Notes: generated from the sequence alone by a model not told the origin. Counted from the stretch's first letter, positions 13,302 to 25,101 are shown. The stretch is 64,000 bases of DNA from Vigna angularis (GCF_016808095.1 NC_068980.1:2604001-2668000), one strand, 5' to 3'. Numbers and translations: made by a program.

Positions 13302-13500
13302 CTCCCCCTCAAGCTAGAGCATACAAATTGTATGAACTAAGCTTGGAATAGATGAACTCAGTGTTAAACTAGATGATTTGTCTTCAAGAGTGTGAGGCAA
13401 ACATAGATGAACTACCAGAAGCTTGTGAAACTTCAACTTCAAAAGTGGATGAAGGAAAGCAGTGGTGGACAATGACAATCTGCAAGGACTGATTCCCAAT

Positions 13501-13660
13501 CAATGATGGATGAGTGACGGGATCAACAGTGGTAGCTGAAAACTAAGAGCTACAAAACTGCAGGGACTACACTAAATTCTCATCAATGATGGATGGGTGA
13601 CGGGATCAACAGTAGTAGCTGAAATCTACAAAACTGCAGGGACTACACCCATATATATGT
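13501..13660. repeat. Direct repeat (~83-bp period) inside the TRIM-like element
   Basis: The string CAATGATGGATG(A/G)GTGACGGG and the sequence after it (ATCAACAGT, GTAGCTGAAA, CTACAAAACTGCAGGGACTACAC) occur twice, at 13501 and 13584. A looser copy of the CTACAGGGACT motif recurs to about 14030. The purpose is unknown; such repeats are common in the non-coding interior of non-autonomous LTR elements. Confidence 0.75.
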
Positions 13661-14359
13661 GACTTGACTTGCAGTGTCTTGGAAACGTACTCCCCTTCAG
13701 TGTGAAGGACGGAAATGTGGAATATCACAGTTGCTGGACCACTAAAACAAAACAAAATATTAAGCTATAATGCTGAAATAAAGGCAACAAAGATCCAAAG
13801 ATACGTTGGAGGTCCAAAATTCTTTGCTGGACAACTCCCAAGTGGTGATACTTAGCAGTGTATCACAAGAAGATCGGGCTAACTCTAGCCCAAGAAGAAC
13901 TGACACAGTTGCGTCTGTCTGAGGCAGTAGCGACTGCAGCGACAGTTGACTGCTATAAAACTGTAGGGACTAAATTGCCATCACTGATGGGGCCTGTAGT
14001 GGCTGGAAGCAACAAAACTACAGGGACTGCCATCACTAACTGACGAGGTGATGGGGGCCTACAGTTTTTGGAAGCATACGACGCCTGGACAACGGCATAC
14101 GATGCCGAACAACGGCAAACGGCGCGGGACAACGGCAAACGGCGCGGGAACGACATCAACAGCTGAGACGAAGCACACAACGCAGAAAGGAAGGTCCGAC
14201 AATGCGGAACGTGCGGCGAGATGAAGATGCTTTGAAGACAGACGAAGATGGCAGCAATGGCTGCTCTGGAAGGTCTGAACAGAGAGAGGGAGGTCCGGCG
14301 AGACAACCGGAAGCGTCGCGGTTTGATGCCAATGCTGGGAAGGCGGCGCGTGACAAGCA

Positions 14360-14660
14360 CGCACCCGAGATCTAACGGAGAAGAAGCGGCGCGTGGTGGA
14401 GCGTGGGAAAGAGTCAGACGCCGACACCGGTGGAGTTGGTCGTCGCGTGAAGAGGCGAACCAGATCCAGTGGTCGCCGGACGGAACTGTGACGGTGGCCG
14501 ACGACAAGGCGGCGGCGGACTGGCCGGAAAGAAGCGCTGCGTGGCGGCGCGTGACTGAGAGGTGGCTCTCGAAACCGGCGTGGTTGGCCGTCGCTCGAAG
14601 AAACGGTCCAGATCCGCAGGTCACCCGTCGAATCTGTGACGGTGGCCGACGGCGGCAGCG
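14360..14660. repeat. Degenerate GC-rich direct repeat (~147-bp period)
   Basis: Two units share the order GTCG(C/T)C...CCAGATCC...TGTGACGGTGGCCGAC, ending near 14502 and 14650. They give long open frames on both strands only because the region is GC-rich. No coding use is supported. Confidence 0.55.
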
Positions 14661-14833
14661 GCGGCGACAGCAGTGACACACTGGGTCTGGACTGATGCTG
14701 ACTGTGGCAGAGATTTAAGAAGAAAAATGGACTGCCCACTGAGATTTTAGGGGCTGCCGACGGCCATGGCGGCCGGCCGCCGGCAGACAGCAGAGACCAC
14801 CAGAAGAGGATCAGAGAACTTGCTCTGATACCA

Positions 14834-14986
14834 TATTGAATATAGTGAAAAACTATATTTAGATTAATCTCCCTTGTGTAAAATACACACATAGGGTTCT
14901 CTATTTATAATAGAAGAAATATGGGCTAAACCCAAAATACAAATAAGAAATAATAACAAACTAACTAAAAGATAAAAGATATAACA
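14834..14986 (-). repeat. 5' LTR of the nested TRIM-like element
   Basis: 153 bp, followed on the minus strand without a gap by the initiator-Met primer-binding site (14822-14833). It is flanked on the outer side by the target copy GAGTC. Confidence 0.88.
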
Positions 14987-15239
14987 GAGTCTTTGAAATG
15001 GTCAAAAACAGGTTCTAAGTGGTAGAATTGGTTTTGGGTCTATAAGTTGATGAATTGGACGTTTTAAAGCAGAGATTGGTGCATAAACCCTTTAATTTGG
15101 TGTTAGGAATGTTTAGAATCCTTTAGTTAAGTTTAATTTAGCATATACATCGAATTAGGAGTGTTAGAAGTTGGCCAAGTTGAGTAGAATTGGTAAGGAG
15201 TGGTTGAGTTGTGTAATTCTGCAGAATTTTGTTCTGCAG

Positions 15240-15700
15240 ATTATGCAGACTCGCTGTGCGAATGGATTCGCATAGCGAGTTACCTTGGTGAGGTGCTCTC
15301 TGCCAATGTACTCGCATAGCGAATGGGCGCGTTGTGCGAGTGATATGAGGGGGTTGCTCTCTGTTTGTCAATCCGCATAGCGAGTGTAGTCGCTATGCGA
15401 CTGGTTAGGGTCTGGAACCATTATTCAATTTATTCGATCAGCGAGAGGGTCTCGCTCTGCGAGTGCTTGAGGGGTCCAGTCTATGGATAAGACTCTTGCG
15501 TAGCGAATTGGGTCGCTATGTGAGGATTTGGGGTCTGTAGCTTTTTAACATTTTATTCGTATAGCCAGTTTAGTCACTATGCGAGAGAACCAGAGTAGTT
15601 GGTCTCTGTCTTTGGTTTTCGCAAGGCGAGTTCGGTCGCTGTGCGAGGAGTTTAGGGTCTCGCTATGCGAAAGTGTGCGCTATGCGAGGGGTACGTTCTA
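15240..15700. repeat. Array of paired inverted motifs (TCGCATAGCGA / TCGCTATGCGA)
   Basis: About eight units at a spacing of 60-64 bp (starting near 15248, 15311, 15371, 15432, 15493, 15555, 15619 and 15657). Each holds a TCGCATAGCGA-like motif, a spacer of a few bases, and its approximate reverse complement TCGCTATGCGA, so each unit can fold into a small hairpin. Sequence between units is not conserved. The array belongs to the solo LTR. Unlike a CRISPR, the repeats are degenerate, palindromic and lie inside a eukaryotic retroelement. Confidence 0.85.
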
Positions 15701-16641
15701 GTTCAAGACTTGTACGTTCTTATGTTGTTTGATATGTATCAAGAAGTGTTGTATGAAGTAAGTTGAAGTGGCAACAAGTAATATATGTGATAATTGTGGC
15801 ATGTGGTAATCAAAATGGTAAAGTTCAAGTGTGTTTATGGACGTAATTCCATGATCCTCAAGGAGAGGAGACATGGTGGTGCCCTATGTTGTGATTTAAA
15901 GTGGAGTCTCTAGTCGAGATTCAAGTAAGTTTAGAATGAATGCAGGAGCTCAGTCTTGGGGGTTATCCTGAAACTCCAATGGTCTTTCATTCTTAAGTAG
16001 AGAGGATTGATCCATGTCGTGAGGAGTAGCAAGAGGTCCTAGTCTTGGGTGCTTCCAGTATGGCCCAAGGTGAGTGATAACGGACTAACCTCGTGAGTGT
16101 GGTAGGGTGAAACCCATTGACAATGGCTTTGCAAAGCAGTAGAAGCCACCACGAGTGCACGACCCGCCATAGCTCGGCAATCATTCTAAGTCTGGACAGT
16201 CAGAGTTAGTGTGTGTTATGTGTGAAGGGTTTAAGTGATGTGAATACATAATATACTTGTATAAATTCTATTGATTGTGGTATGAGTAGTCTTTGTTTAA
16301 ACTAGCTTACCCTGTGGTGTGCTTATGTTTTGTATGTTCTGCTGTTTTTCTTCTGCGATGACCATCCTTTGGATGTGAGCAGCGGAAGAAGATGTTTCCT
16401 TGGAGCATGCATTGGATGGAGGTGATGCTGCTGCTGAGTAGTGGTGTTCGGGTTCTTTAGATCCTTGTAGATAGTTTTGGAATAGTCTTCAGTTTGTAAA
16501 TAAAGTTTTAAATTTATAGTTGTTTTTGGATGACTGTAAAGGTATCACTTTATGTTTAGATGGATAACTGTACTACTTTATCATGTATGTTGCTTCTCCT
16601 TATTATAGTTTATACTATATATATTGGGATGTTACAACTTA

Positions 16642-19600
16642 TACTAATTGTTTATACTAAATTATTTTAATTTGAAATTCTATTTATAATATTTATATGG
16701 AATTAAAAATTCAGTTTATCGAGATATATCTAAAAGAATTATATTAATCTGAAATTGTTTTTTTGTCTTATATGTATACCATATATGATTAAATTGATGC
16801 GACATAAATTTATTAAAATACATGCAAATCAATTATTTAACGCATATAAAATTTTAACTTATGATTCTACAACTACATCGATTAAAATTATATTATGAAA
16901 AAAAATATTACCAATGGTATAATAGTTTGCATAAGTTATAGTAGTTATTTTCACTTCACGGCTAAATAGAGTATAGCATATTCATCCAAATTAAAAGTTC
17001 AACGCAATAACATCTTAGTTTACTTTTAATTTAATCAAATTTATTAAAGTACTTCCACTGTAAGAACGTCGTTGATATAATTTGGTATCTTAATAATACA
17101 TTTTTTTTAAGTGACATAAATGAAATATTGTTTTGACTTTTCTAATTATGGCAATAAGGCATTTTAAGTCAACTTCTAATAATGAAATGATGGAGCTGGT
17201 CGTTATTTTTTAAAAATTATTAAACTATACAAAAAATCGTCTTGTTTAAAATTTTGCTTTTTAAGGTTTCTTAAAATACTAATTGTTTTATATTTAAGGT
17301 GGAATAAAACCTTTTTTTCTAAATACAATTATATTTCACACGTAATAATATTTCTATCTAAACGAATTTTAAGAGTTATTGCACATTCAAGATTAGAAAA
17401 GAGATATTGAATAGTTAATTGAAATACAGTTTATTTTTAGAGATAATTTTTAGTTTATGATATACTAAAATATAAATAATTTTATAATCATTCAAAGCTA
17501 ATATATATAAAGTGAGTTTTAAGTGTGTAAGTAAATTATACTATTTTAATAAAAATACAGTATTATACACAAATTATTAATTAAAAAATATCTATATATA
17601 ACTTTTAATGTTGTATTATTCATCTTACATAACTTATATCAATTGAAACATGTACACTTTACTAAAAACTCAACACTGTTTAAAAATTAGTTTAAGTTTA
17701 AGTGTAATTTATTCTCGTATTAGGGCAGCTGCATTGTGAGGGTGTATGTGATGTTGAAATTAATACATTTATTTATTTTGCAATTTTGTAAACATGAGTA
17801 TCTTAAGGCGTAAATGTTTGACCGAAAGAAGCTTTGTGTTTGAAGAAGGTTTAATTAAATAAGGGTAATGGAATTGACATGTTGGGATTCACAATTATGG
17901 GATTAGGTTTCCCTTTTATTTTGGGATTTGATATCTCATTTTCTTCTCATCTATTTGTCAATGTCTGCAGCAGTTGGCCACCCCAGCCAGAGTTGTCCAA
18001 ATAGTGGAAACTTCAATGCTTAAAGTTGTCATGCTTTGATTTTGCTGCAAAGAATATTTTTCTTCCACGAAATGAGCTAATAAAAAATGTTCTTCATTAA
18101 TTTCCGAAATTTACAAAAACATATATAATGAATTAAATATGTTTTTTTAATTTTAAATTATTAGAAAACATTTTACTTATATTTAAATTAAACTACACGT
18201 TATTTTATTTTTAATGTTTATAAAAATCGCTACAATAATTTAATTTATTCTTGTATAAGATATTAATGATATTTGTAGACAAAATCTAATTTATCAATGG
18301 ATGTGGACAAATTTTATAATATTCATCAGAAAACTTTGTCAAAATCTTACCATCATATTTATTGATCGATAGTTTTATTTTGTAAATAACTTATTTTAAG
18401 AATTATAAACGGATATTTGTGAATGATATTAATGATGGTTGAGGTTGGTAGTAGTGGCGAGGGTGATTTGAGTTAGGAAAAAAAATGTAAAAATAAGATG
18501 ACAAATAAAAGAATAAGACCAAATAATGAAAATGAGTCAATTAGTGGTGGTGACACACCGAACAGTGGGTGATACTTAGCATAAAAAAATAAATGAAACA
18601 AAAAGAGAATTATAAGAAGGAAAAATGATATCTCTTTGTCCATTTTACCTATGAATCCGAGGTTGTCAATAATTATCGATGGATGTCAGCTTTCATGATT
18701 TTTACAAACAAATTTCTTAGGTTGATAATTTGTTGAAGAGCACGATTTATCAATGATATATGCTATTAGGGCAATACGTAGTTTTTCTTGTAATAAATCG
18801 TGTAAATTATAATTCTAAAATAAATGTGATACAAATATTATATTATATAAGCTAAAATTATTTTTTCAAACCATTTTTCAATACAATTATTCATTTTGGT
18901 CTTATTTTTTTAATTAAATCATATTTTTTGTTTCAATGACTCAATTATGTCATTCCCTTAATATCTTGTCTTTGTACATGTCATGCGTTAGTTTGTGATA
19001 ATTTTTTTATTTTTTTTTTAATTTTTTTATTTTTTTGTCACATCGTTATCCATGTGAGAGTGTTACGTGATCAATGTTGATGACACATGCTTATGTCAAT
19101 GTCACATAACACTATCTTAAATTTAATTGAGTCACATTTTTTTTTAAATGAAACAATGATATTTCTCTCAAACTAAGATCAAGTTAATAATTAAGCTTAA
19201 TTACAATTTATATATACATCTTAAAATAATATTTTAAAATTTATACATCAAATCATTCTATCTAAATATTAAAATTAACTTTATTTTTAATTTTAATTTA
19301 AAATAAATATTTATTTTAAACTTTCAATTTTTTTAAATGTGAATATTTTAAACGTAAAATCACACTTAATTTTTAAAATTTTAATATTTGAAATTATTTT
19401 TAAAAAATGTATATTTTTTTGTAGCTTATTTATAAATTTAATATGAAATTATGTTTACATCTATTAACTCAATTTTTATTATATATTTTAACTTATAAAT
19501 TATATGTGACATGATCATGTGACACAAAAACTTTATATGTGACAAAAAAAAATCAAAAGAAACTAAAACAAAATATTGAAAATAACACGAATTAGCACAC

Positions 19601-20818
19601 ACCATATAAAAAACGATATTAACAAAAATGTCCTAAGCTTTATAAAAAAGTAGAACTTAATTTAAAAAATTAACAAATAAATAAAATTAAATAATTAAAA
19701 TGAAACTTAAGACGAAAAGAATATTTTAGTTTATAATTTATTGTAAAATTTCATTTATCTCGTGCAAAAACATTTTAGTGTAAAACCTAATTTGTTATTT
19801 AAAATTTGTTAGAAATAATATTTTACACAATTTTTATATATTCGAAGAACAAAACAATTTATGATTTATTCTAGAAATAAAACATATTTCTTTAATAACA
19901 GTAGGAGATGAAATAACCTTATGTAATTTTATATGTGTCTTTTATTTTATTTGTTTTTATATTCAAAGTAGTATTATGGTCATTAACCAACGCCGTTGGC
20001 ATACGAAAAAGGTAATTTGATATAGACATTTATTTTTATATGAAAAACTCAGCTTAAATTAGTTAAATGTTTTAAAAAACTACGCTTTTGAGACCATTCA
20101 AAATTTAAAAAAAAATTATTTGTTTTATCGTAAAAAATTTAAATGATAATTGTCAGGTAAATGATAATTACAGTAGTATAAACGAGATTAATGTTACTTA
20201 ATGTATTGAGATAAACGGTAGGAAACAACAAGACAAATACGTGGAAAAAAAATAACATTCTCACAGTACTTTGGTATTTTGAAAAACCTGTTTTTACAAA
20301 CATTAGATTACATAAATGTTTGACATTGATTAACACAGTAATTATATTTTTTGACAAATTGTCTATTTGAAATTGTGTGGTTAACTTATCTACTTGTTTT
20401 ATATGTTATTTATATATGAAGATCGTGTTTGTAATATATAAGTGCCAATTAATTAAAGTATAAGTCTAAAGGTCAGATTGAGTAAAATGTAGTGAAAAAA
20501 TTGGACAACTTATAAATAAAAAATTCACAAACTTATCACTCTAGATATATTTTTTTTTGGCAATATTAATTGCCTTTGTATAAATTTGACCAATACTTCG
20601 TTATTATTAATCTTTCAATGAATTTTTCTAAAAAAATCAATGATAATAGAGCGGATAAAAGAATAATATTAGAGCTCTTTCATAAAATTCATAATAATTT
20701 TGAGGAATAACATGAGAGTAGTTTCAAATTTATCAATATGTATAAATGACCATTTCATAAAAAAATAGGAGATTTATTTTATTCTTTTAGATGAAATAAC
20801 TACCATTATGTCTCACTG
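16642..20818. other. AT-rich intergenic DNA
   Basis: No coding signal on either strand. The stretch at about 18890-19190 contains weak inverted similarity at its ends (TTTCAATGACTCAATTATG on the left; on the right TTTAATTGAGTCACAT, whose complement resembles it) and could be a decayed inverted-repeat transposon. The rest is A/T runs and short degenerate repeats. Confidence 0.5.
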
Positions 20819-20827
20819 TAACAAAAA

Positions 20828-21080
20828 GGTTTAATGTCTCCTTAAGTCCCTATTTTTGTTCAGAATTTCAAATAGATCCCTTTCTTTTTCGGCGTCTCAA
20901 TTGAGTCCTTATTTTCGTAAAATTGAAGTAATTAGAGGCCTTCCGTCAAATTGGACAAACGCCGTTTAAGTTTGGAATACGTGGCATAGTCAATGTATTA
21001 TTTTAAATGATGTGGCAGTTTATATATGATTAACGTGTATTTTATAATTTCTAAATTAAAAAATTAAGGGTAAATTGGGA
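20828..21080. repeat. Left terminal inverted repeat of the MULE
   Basis: Reverse-complement partner of 22385-22636. Similarity is strongest in the outer ~120 bases and at the ATGTGGCA block, and weaker inward. Confidence 0.82.
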
Positions 21081-21117
21081 AAAGAAAATTAAAGGCAGTG
21101 ACTCTTTCTGCAATTGA

Positions 21118-21480
21118 GGAATGAAATTAGGGTTCGTGAGAGAAAGTTGAAGGAGGCGGAGCCGACGGAGGAGTTGAAGTTCGCCTTGGAGGATCTTCCA
21201 GCAAGCTGGTTCTCGAGGTCAGCGAGTGTTCTGAGATGTTGTTGCGGAAGAGCAGGATGAAGGAGGCGTGCTTGGAGGCGAGGAGGTTGAGGTAGAAGGT
21301 CTTGAGGAGTGTGTGGCAGGGGTCGGTGGTGCCCTGGAAGACGCAGATGTGGTAGCTGCTGGCGAAGGAGGTGGAAGGCATGAAACAACAATGTTACGCG
21401 GGTCGGGCATTACAGCAAACACAACCCAACCACAGGAACGAATTGCCTCCCCTCTCAAGAGTAACGAAGCTCATCTCTAA
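21118..21480 (-). pseudogene. Unidentified captured gene-like fragment inside the MULE
   Basis: A GC-rich stretch with open frames on the minus strand. One frame (about 21127-21381) reads plausibly as protein, with the run YHICVFQGTTDPCHTLLKTF and an internal NLLASKHASFILLFRNN. Other frames over the same bases read as low-complexity proline/serine, typical of shadows. No family was recognised, and no splice structure could be built. Calling it captured DNA rests on composition and on its place between the inverted repeats. Confidence 0.35.
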
Positions 21481-22217
21481 TCTCTCTTCCCGCCGCTGCA
21501 AGCTCATATGATCTCCTCTGTCGAGTTCACGACGGCGAGGCAAAGGCAAGGCGTCTCACGCTGACGACGTTGACAATCCTATCCTTCCCCTTTGTTAGGT
21601 TTTCAGGTTTTCTTCCTTTAAGGTATGAGTTTTTTTCTTCTCTCAAGGGTTTTCAGATGATGAAATATTTATGGATCTGGTTCTGTGTTGTGCTAAAATT
21701 TTGTTATGGACGCCGCATCTCGTCCTCATCACATTCATGCTCTGTTTGTCTGATAAAATGTTTTTCTTTCGAAAGAAGTAAAAAGTTGGGGTTTTGAATT
21801 TTTGTTGTGGTACATGTAAATGTAATGGTATTGTTTGTTGAATGTCTTTGGTTGTTTTCTATGAGGATTTGGTGTTCATAGAGAATTTTAAATACGTGTT
21901 TTAATTATTTATTATCAATTATTTTTATTTAGTGTTCATGATAATGTTATTTTGTTACCCGTGTTATAAATCGCAGACTATGTGATTGTGGTAGGTACAA
22001 GAGTTTAATTTTTGAGAAGTTGGTTGTTCTTCGTTTCAGATTCTGGAAAAGTTTTTGGAGATGGAAGGTTTTCATGCCTAGAAGTAGACAGTGAGTATTT
22101 AAAATATATATTTGTTGATCATCAAATCTTGAAGAGAATAGAGAACTTTTATACTCCTTTTTTATTAGTTGAATGATTCTAAAAGCTACTTTTTTTTCTG
22201 CCATGGATGCTTGATTT

Positions 22218-22304
22218 GGTTATCGGAGAAGATGAAGGATACCATTCCAGGAATAATTTGGTTACCGGAGAAGATGAAGGATACTATTCCAGGAATAATG
22301 TTTG
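22218..22304. repeat. 43-bp tandem duplication within the MULE
   Basis: Two adjacent copies of a unit containing GGAGAAGATGAAGGATAC and ATTCCAGGAATAAT, differing at a few bases. The unit could be an exon-derived repeat, but no parent gene is known. Confidence 0.8.
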
Positions 22305-22384
22305 GTGCTGACAGTGTTTTTTGACCTTTCCATGTATTCTATGAAATAAGATGACCATTTTGTCCTCATTTAAATTTTATTTTC

Positions 22385-22636
22385 CCTCTTTCCACTCTAT
22401 TTTTTAATTAAAAAATTAAAAAATTACACTTCACATACATTTTTAATGCCACATCATTTAAAAAGACACAGTCAGCATGTCACGTAACGTCCTAATTAAC
22501 GCCATCTTCTCAATTTAACGGAAAGTCCCTGTTTGATTCAATTTTACAAAAATAAGGACCCAATTGAGACGCCGAAAAAGAAAAGGACCAATTTGAGATT
22601 GTGGACAAAAATAGGCATATGCAGAGACATTAAACC
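22385..22636. repeat. Right terminal inverted repeat of the MULE
   Basis: It ends GAGACATTAAACC, the exact inverse of the left end. The 9-bp target copy follows directly. Confidence 0.82.
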
Positions 22637-22892
22637 TAATAAAAAAGAACAATACAATTGAAAATTTTATATAACTATTATTAAAATAAAATAAAAATTA
22701 TCAAAATGTAAAACCTTGATAAAATAAATAAGTATACAACTAATTTAATTTTTGTTATTTATTTTAATTATATAATAAAAAGAGTTTTCATATTTACGCG
22801 TATAACATAAAGATTAAAAAATAATTAATATATATAAAAAACACGTATAAGAAAAAACAATTAAAAGACCTTGATTATTAATTGTTATAAAT

Positions 22893-22897
<5 letters not shown>

Positions 22898-22929
<32 letters not shown>
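22898..22929. repeat. (AT)n microsatellite
   Basis: About 32 bases of perfect AT dinucleotide repeat in AT-rich spacer between the MULE and the gypsy element. Confidence 0.95.
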
Positions 22930-22933
<4 letters not shown>

Positions 22934-23351
22934 AATTATTATATTTATTTTATTGTGTTGTGTATGATAGTATTGCCCTACTAAATTGATGAGAGGGAGT
23001 AGCTTAAGTTGAATTGAAATTTGGTGTTAAAACTCTAAATAGCTTTGGAATTTATGAAATTGAATAGCAAAATTGTTCAATTTATTACATGTGATGTGAT
23101 ATATGTTTTGGACTAAAAAAACATTGTTTTTGAATCAAGAAAATTGTAGAGTTATTTAAACAGATGAATTGGATGATTTGTTGCGATTATCTAAGTTTTT
23201 ACAAGAAGTTGAGAGATATTTTAGGATTATTAGATGCTAAAAAAGATTAAAAATCCAAAAAATATTAGGGTTTAGGACATTAGATGTCATTTAGCTAACT
23301 ATGAAAGACTAACAAAGTTTTGTTGGATCGTTGGAAATCTAAGTGTGAGTC

Positions 23352-23674
23352 TGTTAAGTTCCTGATTTGGGAACCTAATCAGGAACTCTTCTCACACAAG
23401 CAACAGGGAAAAATAGAAGAGAAAAGAATAGTGTCATATCTTATTCACAAAGAATTGTATATGCATCAGTGATACAAGAGGCTTAACCCTCCTCCACAGG
23501 ACTTAACCTGTTAACCAACTAACTATTAAAAAAACAATCCTTTTCCCTGCCAACTACCCAACTTCTATTTATACTAATACCTCCTCAGCTCCCTTAACTG
23601 ACTAACCCCTCTAACTCGCCTTCCTATTTCTCCTCTCATATACAATCCACCCCTGTTTACCCTTAGGTCTATCA
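23352..23674 (-). repeat. 3' LTR of the chromovirus
   Basis: 323 bp. On the minus strand it begins TGATAGACC and ends AACTTAACA. The integrase open frame runs into it, stopping at 23611, as is common in compact chromoviruses. Confidence 0.93.
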
Positions 23675-25101
23675 ATACCTGCCTCCTGAAGTCCAACCTT
23701 GTCCCCAAGGTTGAAATCAGGGTATTGTTCCCTGATCGTGACTTCATCTTCCCAGGTTGCACCGTCTGAGCCTCCGACTTGCCACTCTATCAGCAACTGT
23801 GGCACCTCCACATCTCCTTGTTGTAGTTGCCGCTTTCCCAACACATTCACTGGCCAGAACGATGGCCCTTCTCCTTGTAGCTCCTGCGGCAACTCCTTCT
23901 CCACCCCTTGCGTTCCTACAGCTTTCTTTAACTGGGAAACGTGGAAGACGGGATGTATCCTGGCTGTCTCTGGAAGCTGCAGCTTGTATGCTGCCTCCCC
24001 CACCTTTTGGATTGTTTGAAAAGGACCGAAATACCTGGCTGCCAACTTTGAATGAAGTCTGGTTGGCATTGAAGATTGCCTATGAGGTCTTATCTTCAAG
24101 AAAACCCAATCCCCCACTTCAACATTTGCTGGTCTTCGCCTCTTGTTTGCCTGTCGCACCATTACTTCTTGGGCCCTCTCCAAATGAAAACGCAATTGTC
24201 TAAACGCTTCATCACGGGTTTGAAGCTCCTGGCTCACTGCTTCTACCAAAGTCTCCCCCGGAATAAATCGATGCAAAGAGGGGGGTGGTCTCCCATAAAC
24301 TGCTTCAAACGGAGTGCACCTTATAGCCCCCTGAAAACTGGTATTATACCAGTACTCCGCCCATGGTAAAACGGCCATCCACCCCTTTGGTTGCTCAGAG
24401 CAAAAGCACCGAAGATATCCCTCCAACACCCGATTCACCACCCCTGTCTGCCCATCGGTTTCGGGGTGATACGCAGTACTCATTTTGAGTTGCGTCCCCT
24501 GTCCTTTGAATAATTCCCTCCAAAAGTTGCTAAGAAATATTGGATCCCGATCACTAACGATGGACTGAGGTACCCCATGTAACCGTACGACTTCCCGGAT
24601 GAAAACGTTCGCTACTGTTCGGGCTGTGTAAGGATGTTTAAGCGGAAGGAAATGAGCGTATTTGCTCAAACGGTCCACAACCACCAATATCGCATCGTAC
24701 TCCTGTGACTTCGGTAGCCTCACGATAAAGTCCATGCTCAATTCCTCCCACACAACATTCAGAATTGGCAATGGCTGTAACAACCCTTGAGGAGAAGAAG
24801 AGAGGTATTTATGTTGTTGACATACAACGCACCTGGCTACAAACTCCGTCACGTCCTTCTTCATTCCAGCCCAATACAGGGACTGGGCTATGCGCCTGTA
24901 AGTCCGGTAAACTCCTGAGTGGCCTCTTGTCTGTGTCACATGAAATTCGGCAATCAATCTGGGAATCCATTTTGATTGGGCCGACAACACCAATCTTCCC
25001 TTATGGTGTAGTCTTTCATGTTCCAGGGTATACGCTGGGTGGGTATTAGGGTCCCTCTTTATATCTTCCATTACTCTCTGTAAGAAGTCATCAGTTTCTA
25101 C
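23611..25101 (-). pseudogene. Integrase with chromodomain (catalytic Glu lost)
   Basis: This follows the in-frame stop with no frameshift. It contains the zinc-binding HHCC region (H-TRGHSGVY...CVVCQQHK), then the D,D(35)E core: first Asp in SMDFIVRLP, second in IVSDRDPIF. At the position exactly 35 residues later, where the family has Glu (DGQTE), this copy has Gly (DGQTGVVNR). The C-terminus has a GPFQ-type SH3-like fold and a chromodomain (LLIEWQVGGSDGATWED, then QYPDFNLGDKV). Chromodomains are thought to direct integration to marked chromatin. Loss of the DDE glutamate should abolish strand transfer. Confidence 0.92.

Larger units (their letters stand above)
13149..14986 (-). mobile_element. 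Nested non-autonomous LTR retrotransposon (TRIM/LARD-like), 1838 bp
   Basis: Inserted in the solo LTR and flanked by the 5-bp duplication GAGTC at 13144-13148 and 14987-14991. It reads on the minus strand. The 5' LTR (14834-14986) is followed at once by a primer-binding site TGGTATCAGAGC (minus strand, 14822-14833) matching initiator tRNA-Met. The 3' LTR (13149-13301) is preceded by a GAGGGGGAG polypurine tract (about 13302-13313). The LTRs are 153 bp and begin TGTTA but end in TA rather than CA. The interior (13314-14821) encodes no recognisable gag or pol; it is GC-rich in its right half and contains degenerate direct repeats, so mobilisation must have depended on another element's proteins. 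Confidence 0.85.
12244..16636 (+). mobile_element. Long solo LTR (~2.55 kb without its nested insert)
   Basis: The element begins TGTAAAGACC and ends GGGATGTTACA, giving TG...CA ends with a TGTAA/TTACA terminal inversion. It is flanked by a perfect 5-bp target duplication, ACTTA, at 12239-12243 and 16637-16641. A TATAAAATG box at about 12332 and AATAAA near 16499 set the reading direction as plus. No gag/pol sequence and no second copy of the ends lies within, so it looks like one LTR left after LTR-LTR recombination. Removing the nested element and its duplicated target gives about 2550 bp. Such a long LTR suggests a Ty3/gypsy family, but the lineage cannot be named from this piece. Confidence 0.8.
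20828..22636. mobile_element. Non-autonomous Mutator-like element (Pack-MULE candidate), 1809 bp
   Basis: Long terminal inverted repeats at about 20828-21080 and 22385-22636, beginning GGTTTAATGTCTC, share blocks such as TTTCTTTTTCGGCGTCTCAA and AAATGATGTGGCA. A 9-bp target duplication flanks it: TAACAAAAA (20819-20827) and TAATAAAAA (22637-22645), 8 of 9 identical. Nine-base duplications and long inverted repeats are the mark of Mutator-like elements. There is no transposase inside. The interior (about 21090-22380) is richer in GC than the surroundings and has gene-like features, including CT-rich leader-like sequence near 21480 and possible exon-like stretches, so it may be captured host DNA. 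I could not identify a source gene. Confidence 0.85.

Noticed and set aside
14059..14892. Long open frames on the minus strand (277 and 242 aa) and on plus (142 aa)
   Set aside because: All three frames are open over the same GC-rich stretch inside the non-coding interior of the TRIM-like element, with serine/proline/arginine-rich low-complexity translations and no motif.
15240..15700. Regular repeats spaced at ~62 bp, considered as a CRISPR array
   Set aside because: The repeats are degenerate inverted pairs within a plant LTR with a target duplication; there are no cas genes and the context is clearly eukaryotic.
18890..19190. Weak inverted repeat with ACTCAATTA blocks
   Set aside because: Similarity is patchy and no target duplication was found; left only as a remark in the intergenic entry.
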